A stretch of DNA of 64,000 nt from Aquibacillus koreensis (GTDB lineage Bacteria; Bacillota; Bacilli; Bacillales; Amphibacillaceae): NCBI RefSeq assembly GCF_025154055.1, contig NZ_JAOALK010000012.1:124001-188000 (forward strand). Reading direction: 5' to 3'. Position 1 is the stretch's first letter. Each line of letters begins with the position of its first letter. This document shows, piece after piece, positions 35,531 through 46,368 of the stretch. The translations under genes were made by a program, and so were the position numbers. The notes under the pieces are model-generated. The model did no database searches. It saw only the letters and a program-made list of their open reading frames with translations, and was not told the DNA's origin.

Positions 35531-35570
35531 AAGTAAGCCGTTGCCTTAGTCAGGATGACGGCTATTTCTT
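35531..35570. other. Hairpin, possible end of a decayed small-RNA or toxin locus
   Basis: AGCCGT and ACGGCT pair within AAGTAAGCCGT...ACGGCTATTTCTT, followed by TTTTTG. It resembles hairpins I recall at the ends of holin-like toxin genes. No small ORF is evident in 35410-35530, and nothing else is seen in the 575-base gap besides the repeats listed. Confidence 0.35.
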
Positions 35571-35600
35571 TTTGTTTAGATATACGAAAATAGTTACAAT

Positions 35601-35631
35601 AAATCGACGGGTACCTGGTACCTGTCGATTT
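35601..35631. repeat. Family B palindrome (variant)
   Basis: AAATCGACGGGTACC and GGTACCTGTCGATTT with one mismatch in the stem. It lies 95 bases from the glpD stop. Confidence 0.75.
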
Positions 35632-35725
35632 ATTAATTTTGTATAGAGTCAAGTGAAAAGTAGTTTGACGAAGTTGATTTTGAATGACGAATAAGGACTA
35701 AAAACCTTAGATTCATACATATTAA

Positions 35726-37381
35726 TTATTCCTCAACCGGATGCGTCGCCTCATGCACTTGTTGATCTAGCTGCTCTGTGTACTGCTGCTCCTGTTCATC
35801 TGTCCACTTAAATAAGTTGGACATGTATCGAATGACTGGTGTTTTATGTGCACGAACCCAGTCTATCGAAAAGAAAAGGGCACCTGTTCGTCGAATGAAA
35901 AAATCTACTGGTTTGTAGGCTAACTCATATTCGATTGCATACTGTAACTGTGCATATACAAGTAAGTCGATCCCTGCATCCTTCGCCACTGTTTCACCAT
36001 TCTTATAGATGGATAATACTTTGTCTATATTGGAACCGTATGTTTGTACAAGTTGTTTCGCATTTTGTAAAGAAACACCGATTTGTAACGCTTCTTCCAC
36101 TTTTTTAATACAAAAATCTGCGAATCCTTTTGATCCACCAACGTCTCCACCAGATAGTGTCATATGCTTCGTATTGGAATCACTATAAAGAATGCCATCT
36201 TCCTTAAATTGTCTAATAACAGTATTTACAACACTTTCAGCCATTTTTCTGTAGCCAGTTAATTTCCCACCTGCAATGGATATCAAATTTGAATCTGATA
36301 CAAAGATTTCATCTTTACGTGAAATTTCTGATGGATCTTTACCTTCTTCATGAATTAATGGTCGTAATCCTGCCCAACTAGATTCGACATCCTCAGCAGA
36401 GATGTTCACCGATGGGAACATAAAATCAATCGCACCTAACACGTAATCTCTATCCGCCATAGTCATTGTTGGATGAGCAATATCGCCTTCATAGACAGTG
36501 TCGGTTGTACCTACATAAGTTTTACCGTCCCGCGGAATTGCAAAAACCATACGTCCATCTGGGGTATCAAAGTAAACCGCCTGTCGTAATGGAAATTTTT
36601 CACCATCAAAGACAAGGTGAATCCCTTTTGTTAATTGTAATGTCTTCCCTTTTTTAGAATTATCCTTTTCTCTAATTGTATCGACCCATGGTCCTGCTGC
36701 ATTGACGATTGTTTTCGCATAAATATCATGCTGAGCACCATCAATTTGATCCTCTACTTTAACACCAATTACTTTGCCATTAGTGTAGATTAAATCTATT
36801 ACCTTCGTATAGTTGAGCACATGCGCACCTTTCTCGACAGCCTTTTTCATTACTTCAATTGTTAAGCGCGCATCATCGGTTTTATACTCAACATAGTAAC
36901 CCGCACCTTTTATCCCGTCTCGTTTTAGTAAAGGCTCCCTTTTTAACGCTTCTTCTACACCAAACATTTTTCTTCGTTCACTTTTTTTAACACCTGCCAA
37001 AAAATCATATACCCTTAGACCAATATTCGTAGTGAAAGGGCCAAATGTTCCACCCTTATAAAAAGGAAGTAACATCCATTCCGGCGTCGTTACATGTGGA
37101 GCATTCTCATAGACGATTTCCCGCTCCTTACCTACCTCTGCAACCACACCAAATTCGAATTGTTTCAAATAGCGTAAACCGCCATGAACTAATTTGGTTG
37201 ACCTGCTTGATGTACCAGCGGCAAAATCCTGCATTTCAACGACCGCTACTTTCAACCCTCTCGCTGCCGCATCAAGCGCAATCCCAGCACCAGTAATTCC
37301 TCCACCGATCACAAGTAAATCAAGCGAGCCATTTTTCATTTTTATACATGTATCACTTCGTTTTAAACTAGACAATAACAT
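35726..37381 (-). CDS. glpD: Aerobic glycerol-3-phosphate dehydrogenase
   Basis: An FAD enzyme at the membrane that oxidises glycerol-3-phosphate to dihydroxyacetone phosphate. The dinucleotide-binding motif LLVIGGGITGAGIALDAAAR is near 22-41. TSSRSTKLVHGGLRYL near 57 and SWAGLRPLIHEEGKDPSEIS near 350 are family signatures. The 551 residues are full length. ATG 37381 follows GAGGAG by seven bases. Its leader holds a strong terminator (37439-37488) that is expected to be controlled by GlpP, and a TATAAT-like -10 at 37527-37522 gives it its own promoter downstream of glpK. Confidence 0.95.
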   Translation of the reverse strand: MLLSSLKRSDTCIKMKNGSLDLLVIGGGITGAGIALDAAARGLKVAVVEMQDFAAGTSSRSTKLVHGGLRYLKQFEFGVVAEVGKEREIVYENAPHVTTPEWMLLPFYKGGTFGPFTTNIGLRVYDFLAGVKKSERRKMFGVEEALKREPLLKRDGIKGAGYYVEYKTDDARLTIEVMKKAVEKGAHVLNYTKVIDLIYTNGKVIGVKVEDQIDGAQHDIYAKTIVNAAGPWVDTIREKDNSKKGKTLQLTKGIHLVFDGEKFPLRQAVYFDTPDGRMVFAIPRDGKTYVGTTDTVYEGDIAHPTMTMADRDYVLGAIDFMFPSVNISAEDVESSWAGLRPLIHEEGKDPSEISRKDEIFVSDSNLISIAGGKLTGYRKMAESVVNTVIRQFKEDGILYSDSNTKHMTLSGGDVGGSKGFADFCIKKVEEALQIGVSLQNAKQLVQTYGSNIDKVLSIYKNGETVAKDAGIDLLVYAQLQYAIEYELAYKPVDFFIRRTGALFFSIDWVRAHKTPVIRYMSNLFKWTDEQEQQYTEQLDQQVHEATHPVEE

Positions 37382-37438
37382 CCCATCGCTCCTCTTTATA
37401 TGTCACATGTTGATTTATTTACGACGGAAACTTAAAAA

Positions 37439-37488
37439 AGAGACCACAAATCAACTTAAGCTTTTTACTTAAGTTATTTGCGGTCTCT
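37439..37488 (-). promoter_or_regulatory. glpD leader terminator, GlpP antitermination target
   Basis: On the minus strand AGAGACCGCAAATAACTTAA pairs with TTAAGTTGATTTGTGGTCTC apart from two mismatches, followed by TTTTTT. It lies 58 bases before the glpD start and after a TATAAT at 37527-37522. In B. subtilis GlpP with glycerol-3-phosphate allows readthrough of such a leader. glpP is present at 41260. Confidence 0.85.
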
Positions 37489-37546
37489 CTAATTCTCCGT
37501 CCAAATTATTAACTTGTGACTATTATAACACAAAACTAAAACTAAA

Positions 37547-39049
<1,503 letters not shown>

Positions 39050-39068
39050 TCATCCCTTATAAAAAAAT

Positions 39069-39097
39069 CACACATGCAGCTAGTTGCAACATGTGTG
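39069..39097 (-). promoter_or_regulatory. glpK leader terminator, probable GlpP target
   Basis: On the minus strand CACACATG and CATGTGTG are perfect arms, followed by a run of seven T, 29 bases before the glpK start. A terminator in this place makes sense only if antitermination relieves it. GlpP is the natural candidate. Confidence 0.7.
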
Positions 39098-39238
39098 TAG
39101 TTAGAAAAGCTTTTAGCAACGTTAAAAAACTTGATTGTTTGGTGGTCATAGGTACATTTTTCTTAACACTCTCGATATACTTTACTCTCTAATGATATCG
39201 AGGGATTAAACGCTGGCCAGAAACATTTTTATCCAGCA

Positions 39239-41005
39239 TTACATATGCATAACTTGACCAGCAACAATGTACCAAGTAATTAAAAACGCATTGACAAATG
39301 CTCCTGCCCAAATTGTTCCTGTTTTACGGAACAAATATGTAGACACTAGCGCTGCCAAAATGTTAATAAATACAAATTGGAATGCAATTACTGTAATTAA
39401 TGCTTTATCCCATAATAGCGCACCGTTAAAGTACATTACAGAATATTGAATTACGAGTAAGACAATAATACCAAGTGCATTTATTAAGAAGTTTGCACCA
39501 AACCATTTTAAGAAGGTCTTCGTTTCTGTACCGGATTCCTTCATTCGTAATTGTCCGTGAAGCACAAGACCATTAACAATAAAGAAGATTAGGAATGGTA
39601 ACAAGTACGTCAAGAATAGATAGAAATGGGATGCAGTCATTGCTTTAAATGGCATAACCCAAATTCGGAAATCAATATTAAAGAAAGCACCAACTAATAC
39701 GGTTACACTATACATTGTTCCTACTGAAGCAGCAGCCAATAGAATTGTTTTACCGATTAGTTTCCATTCCATAGTGAATCCATAATGCTTTAATGAAGCA
39801 GCATTTTTCTTATTTGTGTAATGGAAGATCGTTAATAAGATTGTAGCAATAGCCGCATTAAATATTGCCCATACCGCAAATCCCGATGTGAAGTTTTGAC
39901 GAAGAATTGGTCCTGCCGGGAACCAATTTTGTCCTAATTCAATAAACTTTATAAATGTTACTGCTGGAATAACTGTTGCTACAACGCCACTAACAATCCA
40001 TACCCATTTATTTGATACTGCCTTAGATTCAGGTAATTCTCTAACAATATTTGCAAAATAACTAGTACGTAATAAGTTTCCTAAAACCGAAATTAGTAAC
40101 ATAATCGCACCGATTAGACCTGCAAGTGTTGCAAATTCTTTTGCTTTCCATGTTTGTTGGTCTGAGTCTATCGGATTAGGCGCAGGTATTGCATTATTCA
40201 AAAATTCAAGAACAACACCAATTGATTCTGTAGACCAGTGGGTGCCTGGATGAATTACAGGTGGTGCTAAGAACATACGTGCAGATTGGTCCTCGAAAGA
40301 TCCATATAATTCACCTTCCTCCACCGGTTCCTCTACACCAAATATTTTCATCATTTTTTCAGTAGAATTAACATCTGCCGCCTTCTCAGTTCCCCACATA
40401 GTTAGTGAAAACTCATCATATTCACTAAATAGGATCGCATAATTGAAGGGTGTTTCTGCTGTTACTTCACCAGAACCAAAAGTCTCTGTTGAAGAAGAAA
40501 CTTGAATTACTGTGTTAACTAATTCTGGATTGTCAGTTGCCGCTTTTAATACTGACCAACCACCCATCGAGTGTCCTTCAACTGCAACTTGGTCACCATC
40601 TATAAATGGTAAGTTGTGTAAATAGTGTAATCCTGAAGTAACACCTCGACTTAAATCTGCGGGAAACTGTTCTGAATACCCGTGTCCTGTCATGTCTAAT
40701 GAAAGAACAATGTAACCACGTTTAGCAAATTCTATACTAAACGGTTCCTGTACTTCTCTTGAGTTAATGTAACCGTGCATCGAAACAACAGCAGGATATT
40801 GTTCTTCTAAGTTCATATCACTCGGCATGTACATTAAGGCACTGTGTACAATCCCATTATCCCCTACAAAGCGGATATCCTTTACCTCGACATCTCCACC
40901 ACTCGTTTGCACGGAGTGAGCAATGATACTACTAATTAAAATAACAACTAAAGATACGATAATTGCTAACGGTCTAGAAAAAAAGCGTTTGTTCTTGTTC
41001 ATCAT
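39239..41005 (-). CDS. Membrane-anchored alpha/beta hydrolase with C-terminal multi-pass domain
   Basis: After one N-terminal helix (about 10-30) comes an extracytoplasmic alpha/beta-hydrolase domain: PAVVSMHGYINSREVQEPF with the oxyanion-hole HGY, VLSLDMTGHGYSEQ, and the nucleophile elbow EGHSMGGWS near 145. The His of the triad may be in HPGTHWSTESIG near 255. From about 290 to the end there are six or seven membrane helices. The TTG at 41041 is in frame, but ATG 41005 follows AAGGGGG by seven bases and starts the membrane anchor. It lies between glpK and glpP with a leader terminator, so a link to glycerol or glycerolipid turnover is possible but unproven. Confidence 0.8.
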   Translation of the reverse strand: MMNKNKRFFSRPLAIIVSLVVILISSIIAHSVQTSGGDVEVKDIRFVGDNGIVHSALMYMPSDMNLEEQYPAVVSMHGYINSREVQEPFSIEFAKRGYIVLSLDMTGHGYSEQFPADLSRGVTSGLHYLHNLPFIDGDQVAVEGHSMGGWSVLKAATDNPELVNTVIQVSSSTETFGSGEVTAETPFNYAILFSEYDEFSLTMWGTEKAADVNSTEKMMKIFGVEEPVEEGELYGSFEDQSARMFLAPPVIHPGTHWSTESIGVVLEFLNNAIPAPNPIDSDQQTWKAKEFATLAGLIGAIMLLISVLGNLLRTSYFANIVRELPESKAVSNKWVWIVSGVVATVIPAVTFIKFIELGQNWFPAGPILRQNFTSGFAVWAIFNAAIATILLTIFHYTNKKNAASLKHYGFTMEWKLIGKTILLAAASVGTMYSVTVLVGAFFNIDFRIWVMPFKAMTASHFYLFLTYLLPFLIFFIVNGLVLHGQLRMKESGTETKTFLKWFGANFLINALGIIVLLVIQYSVMYFNGALLWDKALITVIAFQFVFINILAALVSTYLFRKTGTIWAGAFVNAFLITWYIVAGQVMHM

Positions 41006-41075
41006 CTTATTTCCCCCTTTATTATTCCTACTAGATAACAAGTTAGACTACATGAATTTCTTGAAGCACAGAAAA

Positions 41076-41129
41076 AGACCCCACTAAATAAATCATACTT
41101 TCCCCAAAGTAGATTTATAGTGAAGGTCT
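41076..41129 (-). terminator. Terminator in the leader of the hydrolase gene
   Basis: On the minus strand AGACCTTCACTATAAAT pairs with ATTTATTTAGTGGGGTCT (small bulges), followed by TTTTT. It lies 131 bases after the glpP stop and 71 bases before the hydrolase start. It is either the plain glpP terminator or an antitermination leader like that of glpD, with which it shares the GAGACC base. Confidence 0.7.
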
Positions 41130-41259
41130 CCAATCTCCCATCACGTGCTTTAACTTGTTAATTAAAAACATAAACTATTCTGAAAGCGTTGTCAATACTT
41201 TTTATGTATTTAAGTTTAATAAGTAGTAGGAGCATGAGCTCAATTTATTCCCTCAAACT

Positions 41260-41802
41260 TTAGAGTTCCCACAATTCCATTCTAGATGTTGTAACCGCAA
41301 CAGCGCCTCCATCTAGTGCTTGATTAACATCGTCCTTCGTCTTAATTAACCCACCAGCAATTACTGGTAGATTCGTTGTTTCAGAAACTTCTTGTATAAC
41401 TGCTGGAATCACGCCAGGTAACACCTCAATATAATCTGGCTTTACCTTATTTATCATTTTGAGATTATGGTTTAACGCATGGCTATCTAAAGCGAACAAT
41501 CGTTGAATGGCGATAATTTTATTCTTCTTGGCAATCGAAACAACCGCCCCCCTAGTACTAATAATCCCATTCACTTGCACGTTCCGAATTAAATACTCAA
41601 CACCATATTCATCTGCCTTTAATCCTTGAATTAAATCGGTATGCACTAGCACTTTTTTATTTGCTCGTTTTGCATAAGCCACTAAATCTCCTATTTGTGA
41701 TAATCTAGTTTCTAGAATTACAATATATTCATGCTCACTTTTTAGCAACTTTTCAAAGTTTTTCATATTTTTAACTGCAGGTAACATTCCCTTAAGCACC
41801 AT
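41260..41802 (-). CDS. glpP: Glycerol uptake operon antiterminator
   Basis: An RNA-binding antiterminator that, with glycerol-3-phosphate, lets polymerase read through glp leaders. The 180-residue TIM-barrel-like protein has VILETRLSQIGDLVAYAKRA near 28, LVHTDLIQGLKADEYGVEYL near 52, IISTRGAVVSIAKKNKIIAI near 80 and NLPVIAGGLIKTKDDVNQAL near 144, all typical. The start ATG 41802 follows GAGGGGG. Two leader terminators in front of glpK and glpD, and perhaps the one in front of the hydrolase, are its likely targets. Confidence 0.93.
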   Translation of the reverse strand: MVLKGMLPAVKNMKNFEKLLKSEHEYIVILETRLSQIGDLVAYAKRANKKVLVHTDLIQGLKADEYGVEYLIRNVQVNGIISTRGAVVSIAKKNKIIAIQRLFALDSHALNHNLKMINKVKPDYIEVLPGVIPAVIQEVSETTNLPVIAGGLIKTKDDVNQALDGGAVAVTTSRMELWEL

Positions 41803-42074
41803 GTCGCCCCCTCTCTGTTACAATTACTATACCAACCTTTGTCTAAAGAACACAATTTATATAAACTAAAAGTAAGACCTATCGAAGTTGCTGGCCATTC
41901 GACAAGTCTCACTCTATATTTCTAGACAATTAATTACCTACCTACTTCTACTGTGGTTTTATCTTAAATCTCCCATGATTATCCCTATTTGAATTGTTGT
42001 CTTAGAAGTATCCCAACCAATATTATTTACTATGCACATTAGTTAACTTTGTTCATACATTATGCTAGTTTAAT

Positions 42075-42131
42075 AAAAGTCACCACCCGTAATTTGTCGA
42101 ATCTGACAAATTACGGGTGGTGACAGGCACT
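42075..42131. repeat. Family A palindrome, left end shortened
   Basis: The left arm starts at GTCACCACCCGTAATTTGTC, having lost AGTGCCT. The right arm is complete (GGGTGGTGACAGGCACT). It ends six bases before the stop of the HAAS-domain gene. In the remaining gap 41803-42074 there is an imperfect hairpin near 41873-41911 and nothing else. Confidence 0.85.
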
Positions 42132-42137
42132 AATGCA

Positions 42138-43100
42138 TTACCTTCCGTTCGTTTTCAAGAGTTTATAAGCACCATAAAACATGGCAGAAAGTAAAGCTGT
42201 GATCGGAAAGATAAGCCAATTAATCGCCCATGCTTCGTAAATGAAGCCGCTGATTAAAAATATAACAACCGCTAACGGCCAAATGATAGAGGAAGCAGCA
42301 TCTATCACTCTATTTTCCTCTTTTTCTTTCTTTGAATACTCACCTATCCGCAATAGTTTTCGATATCCATCTCGAACCATTCCAAAATAGACAAAAATAT
42401 AAACTGCAAGAGCAACCATGCTAAGCAACACAAAAACTCCAATACTGCCTGCATCTGCTCCTAATAATGTTGAAATAACAATCAGAGTTAGAGGCGCCAA
42501 TAGAATTAACACTACACCTACTATAAGAAACTTCACAAACGTTGGGTGATAGTCCTCATTTTTTTGTTGAAGCATGGAACGGATCTCACGCGGAATTTCT
42601 ACTCCGTATTCGATATACTTATACTTTTCCATTTCCATACCAGCATAGATAAAGAGCACAACAGCGACAGCGATGAATAAAAATAATGGAACGAGACCAG
42701 CAACACCACCAAAACTTTCATCAAATCCAAAAATAAACTGGTTAGTTATAATAAGTAAGGCTGGCGCTAAAATACATAACATGACACCGAGACCAATCAT
42801 TTTAGCAGACCTTTTGTTCATTCGTAAATAATCATTAACCTCTTCTTCACTCATAAATGGAAGTGATTTCTCATCTCCCACATGCTGTTGTTCAACTTCA
42901 AATTCCTCGATCAACTCATCTATATTGCCAAACTCTGAAATGACAATCCCGATCGCTTCATTTTCCTTTTTACCATCACTTAGTAATTCATGATACTTAT
43001 CTTCCATATTGGCTAGGATCTCTTCTTTGAGCTTTTCCATCTCCTGCGTTTTTGGCAAGTTCCTGAACATGTTATCCAAGTAACTTATTATTGTATTCAT
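42138..43100 (-). CDS. HAAS/DUF1700-type membrane protein paired with PadR
   Basis: The N-terminal 70 residues (LDNMFRNLPKTQEMEKLKEE, NEAIGIVISEFGNIDELIEE) form the HAAS signalling domain, also called permease prefix domain 1, that interacts with PadR-type regulators. The rest has about seven membrane helices. It is co-transcribed with the PadR gene (ATGA overlap at 43097-43100). Such pairs respond to envelope or membrane stress. Function beyond that is unknown. Confidence 0.82.
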   Translation of the reverse strand: MNTIISYLDNMFRNLPKTQEMEKLKEEILANMEDKYHELLSDGKKENEAIGIVISEFGNIDELIEEFEVEQQHVGDEKSLPFMSEEEVNDYLRMNKRSAKMIGLGVMLCILAPALLIITNQFIFGFDESFGGVAGLVPLFLFIAVAVVLFIYAGMEMEKYKYIEYGVEIPREIRSMLQQKNEDYHPTFVKFLIVGVVLILLAPLTLIVISTLLGADAGSIGVFVLLSMVALAVYIFVYFGMVRDGYRKLLRIGEYSKKEKEENRVIDAASSIIWPLAVVIFLISGFIYEAWAINWLIFPITALLSAMFYGAYKLLKTNGR

Positions 43101-43432
43101 TTGAAATTAACCTCCTTAATAAATTGATTAATAACCTCTTTTGTTACTTCCCACTCTTGGCATTTCTCGTAATAATAGTTCACTCCAGATTCCGTTATTC
43201 GGTAATACGTACGCCTTTTTCCATGTGATTGCTCTTGATAAAAAGACTCCACATACCCATTTTTTTGTAGGCGGTTAAAGGCGGAATAAAGTGTCGTTTC
43301 TTTTATAATGTATTTTTCATCTGACATTTCTTTAATTTTTTTTGATATTTCGTATCCGTATGAAGGATGATCTAACAGTAGATAAAGAATAATCGTATCA
43401 TTATATCCACGAATAACATCACTACTAATCAA
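43097..43432 (-). CDS. PadR-family transcriptional regulator
   Basis: The 111-residue winged-helix protein shows ILYLLLDHPSYGYEISKKIK near 15-34, ETTLYSAFNRLQKNGYVESF (recognition helix and wing) and KRRTYYRITESGVNYY. It should repress its own operon: three copies of the half-site CTGTCGTA lie over its promoter at 43481-43539. The start is TTG at 43432, seven bases after GGAGG. Confidence 0.9.
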   Translation of the reverse strand: MISSDVIRGYNDTIILYLLLDHPSYGYEISKKIKEMSDEKYIIKETTLYSAFNRLQKNGYVESFYQEQSHGKRRTYYRITESGVNYYYEKCQEWEVTKEVINQFIKEVNFK

Positions 43433-43480
43433 TTCATATCCTCCTTCCTAGTCCTGTTCTGCAAAATCTAATTACTGCAC

Positions 43481-43539
43481 CTGTCGTACTTCATCTGTCG
43501 TAGTAATTTAACTATAGCATAATTACTACGACAGGTAAA
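43481..43539 (-). promoter_or_regulatory. PadR promoter and inverted-repeat operator
   Basis: TGTCGTAGTAATT (43496-43508) and AATTACTACGACA (43521-43533) are perfect 13-bp arms. A third half-site, CTGTCGTACT, is at 43481. On the minus strand TTTACC (43539-43534), 17 bases, TATAGT (43516-43511) is the promoter lying within the operator. Confidence 0.75.
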
Positions 43540-43555
43540 GTAATAATACATAGGA

Positions 43556-43585
43556 AAGACCCCAAGGGATATCCCATGGGGTCTT
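43556..43585 (-). terminator. Terminator-like hairpin
   Basis: AAGACCCCA and TGGGGTCTT, with an inner GGG/CCC pair, sit 42 bases after the stop of the leftward 249-residue gene. Confidence 0.65.
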
Positions 43586-43626
43586 GTTCATCCTAACTCC
43601 AAGATATGTTACATTACCGAAAGTCC

Positions 43627-44376
43627 TTACCACTCCACATCTTCCGGGTATTCCTCTTTTAGACTTATATCTTCTGTTGAACAATTATACTTCTTAGCAG
43701 CTTCTCTCACTTCACTTTTGACATCTTGATAGTCTTTTCCCTGCTCCGCTAGTCGTTTGATCATCACAGTAATGTTTTTCTGTCTTTTTTCCTTTTCCAT
43801 GTTTAAAAACTTAACATTTAACAAATCAAGATATTGCGTAGCAAAACCTGCCATATCACTATATTCCCTGTTCATTAAACCCATCACACGTGCATGTGAC
43901 GTTTCTGCTATGCTGCTTTTTATTGTTTTTGCAATGGCTGCTTGAAACATCCGTACGTTTGCAATAGTAGCATCCCATATGGTGTTCTTATGCTCTAGTC
44001 GACGATAGGCTTTGTTGGACTTTTTGGCTGCATAGATATTAATAAAGTCGTTTAGAACCATATTAACAAAGATAACCTCTGGCCAATAGACATGGAAGGA
44101 CATATACACGTTTTTATCGCTCGTTATCATCGATATGCGCTTCATCTTATCTTGATCCAACCCATTATCAACAAAATTAAAATCGCGATTACCCATAAGC
44201 GCATGTCGAATATCATAACAAACACCTAGCACGCGCAATCTGCCCCCTTGGTAGGCAGTGAACTCCCCCTCCTCTCCTACAATCTCATGCAGAGAATCAT
44301 ATAAACTTTCAAAGTCCATAAAATCACCGTACACTTTTACTCCGGCATAGTTAGGTGTATTTTCAGCAAATAACAT
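43627..44376 (-). CDS. Conserved protein of unknown function (DUF6904-like)
   Basis: The 249-residue soluble protein begins with TPNYAGVKVYGDFMDFESLY and has LRVLGVCYDIRHALMGNR near 48 and VYMSFHVYWPEVIFVNMVLN near 91. I recall this pattern from the Firmicute family called DUF6904, but cannot confirm the number. There are no membrane segments or catalytic motifs. Its tail is charged and helical. It is a single gene that ends at a hairpin before the PadR promoter. Confidence 0.6.
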   Translation of the reverse strand: MLFAENTPNYAGVKVYGDFMDFESLYDSLHEIVGEEGEFTAYQGGRLRVLGVCYDIRHALMGNRDFNFVDNGLDQDKMKRISMITSDKNVYMSFHVYWPEVIFVNMVLNDFINIYAAKKSNKAYRRLEHKNTIWDATIANVRMFQAAIAKTIKSSIAETSHARVMGLMNREYSDMAGFATQYLDLLNVKFLNMEKEKRQKNITVMIKRLAEQGKDYQDVKSEVREAAKKYNCSTEDISLKEEYPEDVEW

Positions 44377-44467
44377 CGTTTCACCTCGTTAAATTTAATT
44401 ATGTAAGTTTAGTATTATTTTCCATGTTACTTTGTTCACTATAGGTATGTCCAATTACACCCCACTA

Positions 44468-44531
44468 GGAAACAGGGGGACGGTTCTTTTGTCCACAAAA
44501 GTGTGGACAAAAGAACCGTCCCCCTGTTTCC
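44468..44531. repeat. Family C palindrome (GGGGACGGTTCTT)
   Basis: Two perfect 30-bp arms (44468-44497 beginning GGAAACAGGGGGACGGTTCT, and 44502-44531) surround a 4-base loop. The same outer core recurs at 58185-58244 with a different stem tip. The rest of the 348-base gap between divergent genes holds no gene or clear site. Confidence 0.95.
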
Positions 44532-44724
44532 AAATTTATCCCTCAAAAACTTCTTCTTTTCTTCTAGCTATTGTAGTAATATAAAAGAATCGATTCTTTC
44601 GGTACACGAATTAAATCCAACAAGTTTTATCCTGCGTTTAAAAACAAATCTATTGTTTTGGAGAGTGGTCTATGTATCATGAGGTCACTCCTTCTTTATG
44701 AACAATCAAGAATAGGAGATTAAG

Positions 44725-46092
44725 ATGAACAATCCAGATATTAAAAAGTTATCCATCATCGCCATTACCTGGCCGATTTTTATTGAGTCTCTTTTGCATA
44801 TGTCGTTGCGGACAGCCGATACATTCATGTTAAGTCAAGTTTCTGATGAAGCTGTAGCATCGGTAGGGGTAGCCAATCAGTTAATCATGTTTATGTTTTT
44901 CCTGTTTCAGTTAATTTCAACTGGAGCATCGGTTGTGATCGCACAATATCTTGGAGCTAAAAAATTCGATGATATCAAATTCCTTACAGGAAACGCTATT
45001 TTACTTAATTTGATGTTTGGCATAATCATTGCATCAAGCATCATGATCTTTAGTAGACAGTTATTAGGTTTCTTTTCCCTGGAACCGGAACTATTTGAGC
45101 AGGCAAATACGTTCTTGTTAATCGTTGGAGGGGCACTTGTGTTTCAGGCAGTTAGTGTGACGATGGCAACCATTATACAAACACACGGTTACACGAAGGA
45201 AACGATGCTGGTAACCTTGGGAATGAACGTTTTAAACATTACAGGTAACTATTTATTTATCTATGGGGCGTTCGGATTTCCACAGTGGGGAGTTCCTGGT
45301 GTGGCAATTTCTACAGCAGTCAGTCAATTTTTAGCAATGATCGCTTATGCAATATTGCTAAATAAGCGAGTGAATTTAAAAATTGGATGGACGGAATTTG
45401 TCAGCTGGCAAAAAGAGCGGATCATGAAAATATTACGAATCGGCGTTCCGTCATCGATTTCCATGATTTCCTATTCTTTTAGTCAGATTGTTACAACTGG
45501 ATTTATTACACTTTTAGGTACACAGATGCTAGCAACGAGAATTTATACGTTAAATATTTTATTTTTGGTAATGATCTTAGGAATCTCGTTAGGGCGCGGA
45601 TCCCAAATTATCATCGGCCACTTAATTGGTGCAGGGGAGATGGATGAGGCATATAAACAAGGGTTGCGTAGCGGACGGTGGAGTATCATCACTGCTTTAG
45701 GAGTCACTGTACTTGTTACAGCATTCAGTAAACCATTACTCAATCTATTTACAAACGACCCTGAAATCATTTCCATGGGTATTCTGCTACTCCTTCTTGG
45801 TTTCTTACTGGAACCTGGAAGATGTTTAAACCTTGTTTACGGAGGTATTTTGAACGGAGCAGGGGATGCTAGATTCGTTATGATCGAGTCTCTCGCGGTT
45901 GTGTGGTTATTTAGTGTCCCGCTCTATTATTTACTCGGAATCCATTTAGGGTATGGATTGATCGGTATTTGGATTGCCTTTATTGCAGATGAGTGGGCCC
46001 GGGGATTATTTGTCTATTTCCGTTGGAAGAGCAAGGCTTGGGAGAAAAAGGCAATTGTTAAGCATGATTTACCAGTTGAGGATACGGCTTAA
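44725..46092 (+). CDS. MATE-family multidrug/Na+ antiporter
   Basis: A 455-residue cation-coupled exporter with twelve predicted helices in two homologous halves. ITWPIFIESLLHMSLRTADTF near 14 and RIGVPSSISMISYSFSQIVT near 237 mark the starts of the halves. AGGAG lies seven bases before the ATG. A strong terminator follows at 46155-46190. It is a single gene; the substrate is unknown. Confidence 0.92.
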   Translation: MNNPDIKKLSIIAITWPIFIESLLHMSLRTADTFMLSQVSDEAVASVGVANQLIMFMFFLFQLISTGASVVIAQYLGAKKFDDIKFLTGNAILLNLMFGIIIASSIMIFSRQLLGFFSLEPELFEQANTFLLIVGGALVFQAVSVTMATIIQTHGYTKETMLVTLGMNVLNITGNYLFIYGAFGFPQWGVPGVAISTAVSQFLAMIAYAILLNKRVNLKIGWTEFVSWQKERIMKILRIGVPSSISMISYSFSQIVTTGFITLLGTQMLATRIYTLNILFLVMILGISLGRGSQIIIGHLIGAGEMDEAYKQGLRSGRWSIITALGVTVLVTAFSKPLLNLFTNDPEIISMGILLLLLGFLLEPGRCLNLVYGGILNGAGDARFVMIESLAVVWLFSVPLYYLLGIHLGYGLIGIWIAFIADEWARGLFVYFRWKSKAWEKKAIVKHDLPVEDTA

Positions 46093-46154
46093 TAAAGCAA
46101 TAGTTGCCTACGGTTTTCAGGCAGCAATAATGAAGTAGAAAATACCTAAATAAA

Positions 46155-46190
46155 CAGTCAGAAACTTCCACTAGCTTCTGACTGTTTTTT
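46155..46190 (+). terminator. Intrinsic terminator of the MATE gene
   Basis: CAGTCAGAA and TTCTGACTG with a 12-base loop, followed by six T. Confidence 0.9.
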
Positions 46191-46209
46191 ATCCTATTAA
46201 TAATAGGTG

Positions 46210-46263
46210 AAGTCACCACCCGTAAATTGTCGAACTCGACATTTCTCTGGTGGTGACTGGCAT
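46210..46263. repeat. Family A palindrome, shortened
   Basis: GTCACCACC and GGTGGTGAC arms around a TGTCGAACTCGACA centre. The outer AGTGCCT/AGGCACT ends are mostly lost. It lies downstream of the MATE terminator. Confidence 0.75.
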
Positions 46264-46297
46264 TACGTTTTTTTAATATCTATTAATCTTACACCAA

Positions 46298-46347
46298 GTG
46301 GCTAGACCCTTTCTGCCGACAACTATCCATATAAGGGTCTGGTCCTT
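46298..46347. repeat. Decayed family D element
   Basis: It is recognisable by comparison with 61385-61434: both share GACAACTRTCCATATAAGGG between GGGTCTGACC-like ends. Here the left end has decayed to GTGGCTAGACCC. Confidence 0.6.
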
Positions 46348-46368
46348 TAAATTTTATGCAATACTTTC

